Below the pieces are notes generated by a model. That model searched no databases and had not been told where the DNA came from. It was given only the letters and a program-made list of their open reading frames with translations. The translations under genes were made by a program, and so were the position numbers. Of a stretch of 64,000 nt of DNA, positions 52,291-64,000 are shown piece by piece; position 1 is the stretch's first letter; each line of letters starts with the position of its first letter. Source of the stretch: Moringa oleifera. Lineage: Eukaryota > Streptophyta > Magnoliopsida > Brassicales > Moringaceae. The DNA is taken from NCBI GenBank assembly GCA_021397835.1, contig JAJFZO010000113.1:620001-684000 (forward strand). The letters run 5' to 3'.

Positions 52291-52866
52291 ACTCGTAAAC
52301 TTAATGCCAAATCCTAAACCTTAAACCCGTAATCCTCATGCAGTGACCTCTTAACCTTACCCTCTATACCCTAAATCCCTAGCCCTTGAACACTGACTTC
52401 TTAATCTTAACCCCTAAACCCTAAAATGAAAAACTGAAACCTCAAAGGCAATTTACCCTAACTTCTTAGCTCTAAACTCTAACCCCTAAACATTAAACCT
52501 TAAAATCTTAAACTCTAAATCCTAAAATCAAAATTTTAAAGTCTAAAGATAATTTACACTATACCTCTTAACCCTAAACTCTAACTCTCAAACGTCGAAA
52601 CACTTAACCCCTAGATCCTAAACATTTAGCCATAAACCCTAAATACTAAAACCAAAACCTGAACCGTAAAGCAAAACTACTAAGTCTTAAACCCGAACCT
52701 TAACTAAAAAAACCAAACCCTAAACTCTAAATTTTGAACCCTAACCCAAATCACAAACCGCAACTCTTACACCCTAATCCTTGAATCCTAAATCAAAAGC
52801 ATTAAACTCTAACCCCTAACCACTAAATTCTAAACCCAAAAACTTAAATGCTAATCTCTCAATAGG
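52291..52866 (-). repeat. degenerate interstitial telomere-like array, CCCTAAA strand, copy C
   Basis: CCCTAAA variants, almost the same text as 25,214-25,790 with scattered substitutions. Confidence 0.85.
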
Positions 52867-53510
52867 TTATAATATAGGATTTAGGGTTATGGTTTAGATT
52901 TAAGAATTAATGATTCTAAGATGAGGTTTAGGGTTTAGAGTTTAGCAACTGCGGGTTAATGTTTAGGGTTCAGAGGGTTAAAGGTTTAGTGGTTAGTGCC
53001 TAGAGTTTAAATTTTACATGTTAAGGTTTAAAGTTAGGGTTCAGGGTTAAAGGTTTAGTGGTTAGTGCCTAGAGTTTAAATTTTACATGTTAAGGTTTAA
53101 AGTTAGGGTTTAGTGTTTTGCATTGAAGGTGGAGGAGTTAAGGCTAGGGTTATAGTTTAGAGGCTTGAATTTAGGGGTTGTGGGTTAAGAGGCTTAGGTT
53201 TTAAGCCTTAAGCTTGAGGGTTTAGGGGTTAGGCTTAGGATTTAAGGGTTAGTGTTGATAATTTAGTGTTTAGAGGGTTAAGGTTTAGGTTTTGGGGTCA
53301 GAGTTTAAGGTTTTGGTTTAAAAGTTTAAGGATTAAGGTTGGATTTAAGGTTCAGTGGTTGGAATTTAAAGTTTATGATTTGCTAGTTATTCTTTAAGTT
53401 TTATAGATTAGAGTTTAGGGGTTAAGGGTTCGGGATTAAGATTTAAGGTTTAAGGGTTTGGGATTAAGATTTAAGGTTTAAGGGTTCGGGGAGTTTTGAC
53501 TAATAATTTA
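52867..53510 (+). repeat. degenerate interstitial telomere-like array, TTTAGGG strand, copy C
   Basis: TTTAGGG variants continuing directly from the CCCTAAA block. Includes the 69-bp doublet at 52,966-53,112. Near-identical to 25,791-26,440. Confidence 0.85.
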
Positions 53511-53605
53511 CAGTGTAGGATTGAGGAATGGTGAAAAACATCTCTACATCTTTTAGGTTGGCGTTCATCTATATTCCTTTATTGTCCTAAAGCTTAAGTT
53601 TCAAT

Positions 53606-54750
53606 TTAACCTAATAAAAAATTAAGCTTAATCTATTATTGGGTCTAAAAATGAAATAGATTAAAAAGTAATTGTTTTAAATATAATTGGCTCCAAAATT
53701 ATATTGAGCTTGATATATAGTTAGGTCTAAGAAATAATTTAGCTAAAAACCAAAATGTGCCTAACGTATATTAATTTAGCCCAAGTATCAATTAAACTTA
53801 ATATGGAATTGAGCCTAGTAATTAATTAATCGAACAATTCATTTCAACAGTGAATTGATTAAGCCTAATATTTATTTTGCTTAATATATAATTGGCCCTA
53901 AAAAACGAAATGAATTTCTTTAATAATTAGGCCCAACAATTCATTTGGCCTAAAGATTCATTGAGTTTGTTAGGTCGAACAATCAATTGGGCTTAGTATT
54001 TATTTGGGTTTAATTAAAAAATTAAAATTAATAAATATTTGAGCTAATATATAATTGAGTATAACAAAATTTTAGATTTTAGGATTAATTATTTTTAATA
54101 ATTAATTAGACCTAAAAAATAGTGGGACCTAGCAATTAATTAAGTTTAAGTTAATTGTGTCTAAGATTTAATCGAGCTTAATAATTAATTGGTCTCAAGA
54201 TTTAATTGTGATCAAGAATTAAATAGACTTAAGATTTTTTTAAACCTATTAAAAAAACAGGCTTAGTATATACTTAGGCTCAATTTATGATTGAATATAA
54301 AAACGAAGAACTCTAATAAATAATTGAGTCCAAATATAAGTGGGTTTAAGTTTTAATTTGGTTTAATATATAATTGGATCTAATAATAAATTAAGCCTAT
54401 AGTTCATGAGCTCAACAATTAATTGGACCTAACATATAATAAACCCAAATTATAATTGGACTTAAGATATAGTTTGCCCTAATAAGGAATTAGACTTAAT
54501 AGTAAATAATACACCTAAGATATATTTGGATCTATTATACATGAAACTTAAAAATAATTTAGTTCAAAAAAAAATTGACCCTAACTTATATAAATTTGGC
54601 ATAAGAATTAATTAGGCTATAAAAATTATTAGGCTTAATATGTAATTTAGTCTAACACTTAATTGGACCAAACAATTTATTGCACTAAAAAACTAATTGA
54701 ACATTTTCAATTGGGCTTCATAAAAAAATTGGCATAATATATAATTACTA
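53606..54750 (-). repeat. 17-bp satellite array, reverse orientation
   Basis: Equivalent to 26,541-27,680. It is joined to the telomere-like block by the same ~95-bp non-satellite junction (53,511-53,605). Confidence 0.8.
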
Positions 54751-57700
54751 GGATCAATTATTTAGTGGGTTTATGCATGCTACGATCAATCATATATCTT
54801 AGTCTCAATTACATTATTTCTTAAAACTAATTAATTGGTCTCAAATCAAATTATATCTTAGACTCAATTAATAATTGGGCTTAAATATATTTTAGGCCCA
54901 ATTATGTATAAAGTCGAACTTGTTATTAGGCCTAATTAAATATTAGGCCCAACTAATTCTTAGGCATAATCAAGTTTTAGACCACCCACTTAATTATTAA
55001 ATATTAATTGTTAGGCCATAATTTTTTGCTAAGTCTAATTAATTATTAAGCTCAATTATGTTTTAAATTTAATATTTTATTCAACGCAACCACACATTAC
55101 GACTAATTATTTATTAAGTTTAATTTTTTATTAAACATAATATACTGAGACATGCTACCTTAATTCGATTTATCGGTACAATATATTTAGTTTATGCACA
55201 CAATACACTTTTATCTTAAGTACAACTAAATATTGGACCCAATTATTTATTAGATCTAATTGTATATGAAATTTAAATTTTTGTTACGCCCTATTAGATA
55301 TTAGGTCTAATTAATTTTTATGTAGTATTATATGGTAGGCCCAATTAATTTACTATATTTAATTGAATTGTTAGTTTCATTATTTTATTAGGTCTAATTA
55401 TATATTAAGCCGAATTATTTATTAAGCTAAAGTATATATTAACCTTTTTTTTTAAAACTCAATTAAATCTTAGACTCAATTAATTATTTGATCCAATAAA
55501 TTATTAGGTCTAATTATTGATAGACCCAATTATCCATTAAGCTTAATTTTTTTATTAGATTCAATTAAATCTTAAGCCTAATCAATTCTTAGTTACAATT
55601 AAATCTTAGGCCTAATTCATTGTTTGACAAAATGAATTATTTAGTCTAATTAACTGTTAGGCTAAATTACATCATAAAGCCAATTATTTATAGTACAATT
55701 ATTATTAGGTCTAATTAATATACGTCAAGCTAAATTTGCTCATAGGTGAATTATTTCTTTGTTTCATGTACAATAAATCCAATTATATCTTGGGTCCTAT
55801 TATTTATTATTATGATCAATTATTTATACACCTAAAGTATATCTTAAGTCCAATTAAATTTGAATTCAATTAGTCCAGTTTGTTTCTAGGTCCAATTAAT
55901 AATGACCCAGTTATATCTTAAATCTAATTAATTATTAGACTTAATTATATCTTAGCCCAAATTATGTGTGATGCTCAGTTAGTTCTTAGATTCAATTATA
56001 TATTAAGCATTATTATTTATTAAGATCAATAATATATTTAGTCTACTTTTTATTAGGCTTACATAAATCTTAGGCCCAACTTTGGCACAATTAAATTTTA
56101 GGTGCAATTAATTATTAGGCCAACTAAGTGTTAGACTTAAATAAATCTTATCCTTAGTAATTTATTAGATCAATTTAGTTCTCAGACCTTGTTATATGTT
56201 AATATCAATTATTTATTAGTTTAATTTTTTATTAGACGTAATTAATTGTTAGCCAATTTTTACATTTGGTTCAATTTATTTAAGTGGATCAATTACATAT
56301 GAAGCTAAATTGTTTAATAACAACTTAATTAATTAATGGACCTAATGAATATCTACGTTGAATGAATTGATAGGTCCACTTATTGTTAGGCTTAATTACA
56401 TATTAGGCTAAGTTATTTTTTGTATCCAACTAATTCTTAAGCCCAACTAATATAATTAAGGCTAAACTCATTCTTAAGCCCAATAAGTTTTTAGGTTCAT
56501 GCATGATAGGTTGAGTACATTATTAAACTATAGGTCTAATTAATTATTAACATAAATTATATCTATCATCTGATTATATTTGGCCTATCATATTGTAGAC
56601 CTAATTATACATGAGATCTAATTATATTATATGTCCAATTTTTATGATCTAATCAATTTTAAGTCTAATTATATCTTAGATCATAATATTTATTAGGTCC
56701 AATTAAATCTTAAGTCAAACTATTTTTCATGCACTATTAAATAATTCGTCGAATTAATTATTAGATTTGATTAAATCTAGGCCTAGTTATTTATTAGGTC
56801 AAATTATATTAAGTCTTAATTTTTGTTAAATCTAACTAATTGTCAAGTTCAATGAGTTATTAGGTCTAATCAATAGTTAATCTCAATTACATATTCAATC
56901 TAATTAAATATTAGATCTAATTAATTTTATCCCCAATTAATAAAATTAGGCACAATTACTTATTTGGTCCAATTAATTATTGTACTCAATTATATCTTAA
57001 ATTCAATTATAATTTGGGTCTGATTATATCTTAGGCTCAATCATTTCTAGGTCTAATTATTATTTAGTTCATGCACGACATCCAATCGTATATTAGATCT
57101 AATTAAATCTTAGACTAATTAATTTTTATACCAATTTATTAATTAATGTCATTTGGTTCTTAGAACCAATAGATCAAGCAAAATTATTTCTTAGGCTATA
57201 CATTAGTCAAATGTTTTATTAGGGGTCAACTCAATTTTAACCCTAATTATTTATTAGTCTCAGTTTGTTCTTACATTTAATTATCAAATCAATTAGGCCT
57301 AATTATATGTAAAATCTAATTTCTTTATTAGGTTCAATTAAATCTTATGCATAATTAATTATTAGTCACAATTAAATTTTGTATCTGATTAATTATGAGG
57401 TGCAATTAACTGTTTTACCTAATTAATTGTTGTGTCACTAAGTAGTGGGCTAAAATAAATTTATGGTAATCATCTATTAAGCTCAATTATATATTAAGTA
57501 AATTTATTAAGCCCAATTAATTATTAAAGTCAGCTATTTCTTAGACAACATTAAATTTTAAGCCCAATAAATTAATAAACATAATTAATCATTAGGTCTA
57601 ATTATTTGATAGGTCTAATATTTTATTCTTCCCGATTATGTGTTGAGCCTAATTGTTTATTGAGTTGAATTATATATTAAACCAAAATTTTTTATTAAAG

Positions 57701-60242
57701 TCAATATTTTTATCACAGGCTTAATTAATTATTTAATCAAATGAACTACTAGGCATAATAAATTATTAGCTCCAATTGGATGTTATGCTCAATTATTTAT
57801 TACGCCCATTGATTCTTAGGCCCACTTATATCTTAAACCCAATTTTTTGTCAACCTCAATTAAATCTTTGGATCAATTAATTATTTTTCATTGTAAATTG
57901 TTTGGTCCAATTGATTGTTAGACTCAATTACATGTCAAGCTCAATACTTTTTATGATTCAATTAATTCTTAGACCCAATTAATATGCAGTATGCTAATTT
58001 TTTTTTTCACTTTATTTCTCCATTTCACATTAAGAAGACTTCATAATGTCTTAGATGCTATAATTTATGATTAGATCGAAATATCTATTGGACTCAATTA
58101 TTTATATGGCTTAATTATATTTTAGGTGTAATCAAAATTTGGATCCAATTATATCTTCGGCCTAATTTGTTCTTAGGTTCAATTATTTGTGGAGCCCATG
58201 CATACTAGGTCCAATTAACTATTGGTTCATTTATATTTTAAATTTAATAAATTATTAGATCCAATTATATTTTTGATTTAATTATATATTAAGATAATTT
58301 AATTCTTAGCCTCAATTGTATATTACGCCTAATTATTTATTAGGATCAATTATATATTAAACTTAATTTTTTATTGATCATAATTAATTTTTAGGTACAA
58401 TTAAATCTTAACCTCAATTCAGTATTCATTCCAATTAATTTTTAGGCTCAATTGCATCTTACATCTACTTAATTGTAGAGCTTATTTCATTCTTAGGCCT
58501 TATTATATATTAATCTCAATTATATGTTAGGTCCAATTAATTATTAGGCTTGATTAATGAAGTTCAATTATTTATAATGTACAATTATATATTAAGTCTA
58601 ATTATCATTTTAAGCCTGACTATATCTTGGCTGAATTCATTCTTTGGCCAATTTATTGGGGCCATGCATGCTAAGCCCAATTGTTCATGAGGCACAATTA
58701 TCTTAAGGTCAATTAATTATTTGACTCAATAATGTTTTAAATATAGTTTTTGTTTGACTTATTTCACTTTTAGGATCAATTATATGTTAAACTATATTAT
58801 TTGTTAGGTCCAATTATATATTGAGTTAAATTCATTTTTAGACGTATCATGCAAGCTAAGTTCAATTTTATCTTAAGCCCAATTATATTTTAAAGTTAAT
58901 TATTTGGTAAGGCTAGTTCTTTCTTAGGCTCATCATGTATTAAGCTTGATAATCTAACGAATTCTTAGGTACACTTATATTTTTAGCACTCTTAATTAGT
59001 TAATTGGTCTACCCAATTAAATTTTAGGTCTAATAATCATGAGACTCCAAGTATATATTAGGCCCTTATGTGTTAGGTCCACTTTATTCATAGTGCTAAT
59101 AATTTCTTATTTTCATGCATGACAGGCATAATTATTTTAGACCACACAGTGACCTCTTCACTAACTTTACCCCCTAAACCTTAAACTGCTAACCTCTAAC
59201 CTCTAACCCCTGTATGAGTCTCATTGATTCATTGTTAGTTCTTTAATTATTAGGTCTAATTATATGTCAAATAATATCTTAGATTCAATTGATTATTAGG
59301 CTTAAATATATTTTAGGCATCAATTATATATGAAGTCAAACCTTTTATTAGGCCGAATTAGATATTAGCCTTAACTAATTCTTAGGCCGAATTAAGTTTT
59401 AAACCCAGGTAATTATTAGAAATTAATTGTTAAACTATTATTATTTGCTAAGTTTAATTAATTGTTAAGCTCAATTACATCTTAAATTTAATATTTTATT
59501 TGAGATAATCATATATTAAAATTAATTATTTATTAAGCTTAATTATATATTAAGTATGATTTTTTATTAAACTCAATTAAATTTAAAGTTCAATTAGCAG
59601 TTTAGTCTAATAAATTATTAGGCTCAATAATATATTAGGCCCATTGCGATCATATTAACAATTATATATGAAGTTCAATTTTGAATTAGACCCAACTAAA
59701 TCTTAGATCCAAGTAATTAATTTTCAGAATCAATTACGTATTAGGCTCAATTAATTTTTATGGGCCATTAATATAAATTAGTCTCAATTTGTTTATAATT
59801 TGAGCCCAATTACATTTGATATCTAATTTGTTCATAGGTTCAAATATTTATTGAGCTCATGCATGTTAAACCAATTAGTTGTTGGGTCCAATTATATCTT
59901 AATCCATTTAATTGTTGGGTTCATTTACATCCAAAGCTCAATTATATAATTAAGTCCATTTAATTCTTAAGTTCAATTTTTTTTACTAGATTTAATTATT
60001 AGGCCCAATTAATTATTAAGCTTGATTAATGAAGTCCAATTATATACAAAGCATAATTATATATTAAGTTCAATTATCATTTTAGGTTTAATTATGCATA
60101 TCTAGGTTGAATTCATTTTTCAGCTCAATTATTTGTTGCGCTCACGCATGCTAAGCCCAACTTGTTATTAAATGCAGTTACATCTCAAGATTAATTAATT
60201 ATTGAACCTAATTATATTTTAGATATAATCATTTATTTGACC
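54751..60242 (+). repeat. 17-bp satellite array, forward orientation
   Basis: Equivalent to 27,681-33,193. Contains the short CCCTAAA-like remnant at 59,163-59,212. No gene is seen. Confidence 0.8.
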
Positions 60243-62161
60243 AATCACTCATAGATTCTAACTTGGATCTTTAGGCAAAATACAACTCATTTTGTCCGTA
60301 AGCCAGTACTTTTTTCAGCGTTTTGCTGAAGCTTTGCCAGTATAACACGGTAGCTATGTGACATGATTTGATTTTTGGACAGTCTAGTTGGAGATCTTCC
60401 CTTGTTTTTCTGTTTCTTCTTGTTTTGATTCGATTTACTCTCTCAAAAAATAGGAGGTTTTGAGAGAGAAAGGAAAAGAGAGAAAGGGAGGAGGAAGAAA
60501 GTGTGAAAGAAATAAATTTTATTGTTTAAATAAGGTACCATCGGTCATATTTTAAAAACATGTATAGAACATGTTTTAATTTTAAAGCATGTTTCATAAA
60601 TCAGAAAACTATACATATATAAAACATGTATAGTTTTTTGATTTAAATAAAAATGATAATTTATTAATTTATTATTTTTTAAAAGTAAAATATTTTTAAT
60701 TTTAAAATATTTAATTTAATAAAAAATATATAAACAATTTAAAATTCAAAATTTATTTAAAAAATTGAAAACACAAATAAAAATTAAGAAGTTATAAAAA
60801 TATTTAAAAATAATATTGATCATTATAATTTAGTAATTAATTTTATATTAATGCTTACTACTGTTGACTATGGAAGCCAATGGAGGGTGAGATTCTAATA
60901 AGATCTAGCACCTACTAGAAGCTGCAAGAACATTGGTGTCTAAAAGTTGCAAACAATCTCTAACTTGCAAGATGAGCCATGGAACCTTGGTTTAGATATG
61001 AACATACGGTCGTCGCCTAGATGATGATGATGATAAAGACAAAGGACGCTAATGATGTTCCTAAATTTTGCTCCTTTTGATTTACCCTTTGATGTTCTTC
61101 AAGAATGATTGACATCACAAGCTGCTTTGTCGTGAGCCAATCCACTAAAGGTAAATCATGGGAAGGTCCATACTTGAAAGAACCCATATTGTGGGAGCGA
61201 AGTAAATGTTTTATTGTCATGCTTACTGCTTGTAGGGTCTTCAATGGATGATTATACGATGCAATTTGATGAGAAAGCAATGGATTTTGCTTCTGAGTGA
61301 GGAGTTCATCCTACACAAAAGGATAGCAAGTCACAAAGGTGGTAAGAGCGAGAACGGCCTGATTTGGATTCAAAAATCTTGAATTTAGCATTCTTTCGAT
61401 CTCGAAAATGAAAGAGACTACAATATACATAGCCCCATACCAGTCATGATGGAGGTCCTATGGATCTAATCATTTTATTAAATTAATACAAGATTATGAT
61501 TTATTTAATATATATATAATTATTTTAAGGAATTATTAAGTCATCTCTGTCATTTTATATATTAAATATATATAATAATATTTTTAAAACATTAATATTG
61601 TATATAATATAAATTTAAAGTTTTAGAAAAATATGAATATCGATAAATTTCATTTATATCATCTTAATTTTTAAATCTAATAATACTTATTCATTTAAAT
61701 TTAATATTGATTGATAATATTTTAATTTTATTTTTAAACTAAAAAATTATGTATATAAATAATATAATTTTAAATTTTATTTTAAATTTATACATCCAGA
61801 TAAATATATAATTTAAAACTATTTATGATACACTATAATTAAAAAAATTTCATTGTCGATAATATCATAATACTAATAAATTTTATTTAAAATGCTTGAA
61901 TTGATTATAACACCATTTAATATTATAAGTCTCCCAAACATAAAAAGACTAATAAACCGTATTGTCAAGGTTTTTGTTTTTTAAAAAAACTTCAGATGTG
62001 CCTATAAGATTATTATTTTTTCACTGTCATATTATATAAGTAAAGTTTGATATACTTAGTGAAAATTAAATAATGGTTATTCAAATATTGAAAAAATACA
62101 AGAGATATTTCAAGATGCTTTAACATCATGCTACAAAAGTAATGCTTATTTATTAAACATG
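60243..62161. mobile_element. 1.9-kb unique insert X, copy C
   Basis: Third copy, very close to copy B. The hairpin at 60,598-60,644 keeps both arms around an AT-rich loop. The (TA)n run is reduced to about 61,508-61,518. The purine-rich tract lies at about 60,462-60,500. Confidence 0.5.
61017..61457 (-). pseudogene. exon-like frame in insert X, copy C (one internal stop)
   Basis: 147-codon minus-strand frame equivalent to 33,979-34,419, with the same TAG at codon 49 and the same start-less structure. The 264 bp of the longest open part (61,017-61,280) show no difference from copy B by direct comparison, while the adjoining 200 bp upstream and 120 bp downstream on the minus strand each carry about three substitutions. 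The product is unrecognised, as for copy B. Confidence 0.5.
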
Positions 62162-63455
62162 GTCTAATTATATATGAAGCCTAATTTTTTTATTAATCCC
62201 AATGAATTGTTAAGTACAATTGATTGTTAGGCCAAATTATAAATTTGGCCTAATTTTTTTAAACCCAATTAACATCCATTATGCATCATTTATTCCTAAG
62301 CCTAATTTTTTCATGAGTTGATACACAATATACCCAATTAATTGTTAGACCTAATAAATTTTAGGGTCAACTAATTACTATGTCTAATTATTTATCTAAT
62401 TTAATTATATTTGATCCAAGATTTCATAAAATCCAATTATATATTAGACCTAATTATATCACATGTCTAATTTGTTATATAAAATTAATTTCACATTTAA
62501 TTATATCTTAGGCTATATAAGTTTAACCCAAATATATGTTAAACTATTTTCTTGGGCTCATGCATGTTACCTAATTAATTCAAGCATATTTAGCCCAATT
62601 TTAGATTGGGTACAATTAAATATTTGGTCCAACTAATTCTTAAACCTAGTTAAATCTCAGACTCAATTAATTGTTAGGTCCAATTAATTGTTAAAGTCAA
62701 TTAAATTTTAGAAAAAAGTATTTATTAGGCACAACCAATTAACTTTTTCTTTAATTCATAATTCTTTGGCCCAATTAGTTATTAAACATAATGAAATATT
62801 ATGCTTAATTATATCTTAAGTCTAATTATAATTTCGATTCATGCATGCTGCATCCAATTATATCTTAAATTAATTATAAAATAAACCTTATAATTTATTA
62901 TACTTTATTATATATTAAGCTCCATTCTTTATTAGACTCAGTTAAATTTTAAGTCAAATTAATTTTTTGATCACAATTAAATCTTAGATTCAATTAATTA
63001 TTAGGCCTAATTAATCATTTGATCCAATTATTGGGCGTCAATTATATTGCAAGCCCAAATACATTTTAGTTTTAGTTAATTATTATGCTCAAAATTTATT
63101 TTAGGCCCAATGGTACATGAGCCCAACTTGGGTCTAACTAATTTTTGTGAAAAATTTACATCTTAGGCCTAATTAATTAATAGATTAAATTACTTGCGAG
63201 ACCCAATCATTTGCTAAGTTTAAAAAATTATTCGGCTCAACTATATCTTAAGTCCAATATTTTATTTGGACCAATTATATAGTTTATTTATCATGCTCAA
63301 TTAAAAATTAAATCTTCAACTCAAACAATTATTTAACCCAACTAATTGTTAAGTCTAATTAATTATTAGGCTCAATTACACATTAAGCTCAGTTATTACT
63401 AAGCTTATTCTTAGGCCAAATTATACATTAAACTTAATTTTTTTTACGCATAATT
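62162..63455 (+). repeat. 17-bp satellite array, forward orientation
   Basis: Equivalent to 35,128-36,430. The match stops at the rearrangement junction near 63,455. No gene is seen. Confidence 0.8.
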
Positions 63456-64000
63456 TAAATTTAGGACTAAATAATTCTTAGGCCAACTAAGTGTTAGACT
63501 CAAATAAATCTTACCCTTGGAATATTAAGTCAACTCAATTCTTAAACCTTGTTATATATTAAGGTTAATTATTTGATAGTTTAATTTTTTATTAGGCTCA
63601 ACCAAAATCCTAAGCCTAACTAATTGTTAGCTAATTTTACATTAAGTACAATTTATTTAAGTGGATTGATTATACATTAAGGCAAAATTTTTATTAAGAG
63701 CTTAATTAATTATTGGTTTTTTCTGTCCAACTAATTCTTAGCCCAATTTGTTTAAAGCCAAACTCATTCTTAAGTTTAATTATTTTTTAGGTTCATGCAC
63801 GATATGTCAAATACATTATTAGATCTTATAGATATTAGGTCCAATTAATTATTAGCCTCAATTATATCTCAAATCTAATTATATTTGCCCTATTATATTA
63901 TAGGCTATGAGATCTAATTATATCATATGTCCAATTTTTATGACCTGATTAATTTTAAGCGAATTATATCTTAAATTATAATATTTATTAGGCTCAATTA
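63456..64000 (+). repeat. rearranged satellite segment, third copy of the 22.0 / 49.1 kb block
   Basis: From about 63,480 the order of variant monomers follows 49,125-49,670 (closest) and 21,960-22,560. Landmarks are CTAAGTGTTAGACTCAAATA and GTTCATGCACGATATGTCAA. It runs past the window end. A deletion of about 30 bp relative to 49.35 kb lies at about 63,715. Confidence 0.78.

Larger units (their letters stand above)
43600..63455. repeat. large segmental duplication, copy C
   Basis: Second copy of 15,926-36,410 (anchors listed there). Relative to B it lacks about 440 bp in the reverse arm (after 44,660) and about 50 bp at 49,380, among smaller gaps. It stops at about 63,440-63,485, where the order changes to that of 49,130. 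The corresponding continuation in B (36,430 onward) is therefore not present. Confidence 0.85.

Noticed and set aside
1..64000. CRISPR array
   Set aside because: Repeats are regularly spaced, but the monomers are contiguous with no unique spacers, are very divergent, and the context is eukaryotic.
1..64000. Organellar or bacterial origin
   Set aside because: No organelle genes, rRNA, tRNA or bacterial operons; TTTAGGG repeats, microsatellites and a hAT-like element fit plant nuclear DNA.

Overview
The window is very AT-rich eukaryotic nuclear DNA with no intact protein-coding gene, rRNA or tRNA that I can support. Degenerate Arabidopsis-type telomere repeats (CCCTAAA / TTTAGGG), intron-like AT-rich spacers, short decayed exon-like fragments and a non-autonomous hAT-like element with GGTTCGG-rich ends all point to a flowering-plant chromosome, probably heterochromatic (subtelomeric, pericentromeric or interstitial satellite). 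I cannot name the species.

Almost everything is one highly diverged short tandem repeat with a period near 17 bp, consensus about TTAGGCCCAATTAATTA. Its orientation is not uniform. Most of the window reads TTAGGCCCAATTA on the + strand ('forward'). Five blocks (11.35-13.78, 16.93-19.56, 26.54-27.68, 44.60-46.74 and 53.61-54.75 kb) read the reverse complement TAATTGGGCCTAA. Each forward-to-reverse switch, reading left to right, sits on a short non-satellite module that carries telomere-like sequence. The two largest (25.2-26.45 and 52.3-53.5 kb) are CCCTAAA-type arrays that flip into TTTAGGG-type arrays.

The array is organised in nested levels. The 17-bp monomers form multi-kb blocks. Blocks recur inside a unit (about 20.7-25.2 kb resembles 28.1-32.1 kb). 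A whole region from about 15.9 to 36.4 kb is repeated at about 43.6 to 63.45 kb, with an offset of 27.0-27.7 kb and only a few per cent difference by eye. An older, more diverged and permuted version makes up about 1-15.9 kb. At about 63.46 kb the second copy is cut off and the sequence jumps to a paralogue of 49.1 kb.

Interruptions are: (i) a ~1.9-kb unique insert in three copies (2.49, 33.19 and 60.24 kb) holding a hairpin, (TA)n tracts and a decayed minus-strand exon-like frame; (ii) AT-rich spacers at 1.35-2.23, 6.26-7.44 and 36.78-37.31 kb; (iii) a ~550-bp hAT-like element at 15.09-15.64 kb with an empty site visible at two paralogous loci; (iv) two copies of a lysine-rich exon fragment at 15.93 and 43.44 kb. 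The genes do not work together in any pathway. What the window documents is how a satellite region evolved by duplication, inversion, deletion and insertion.
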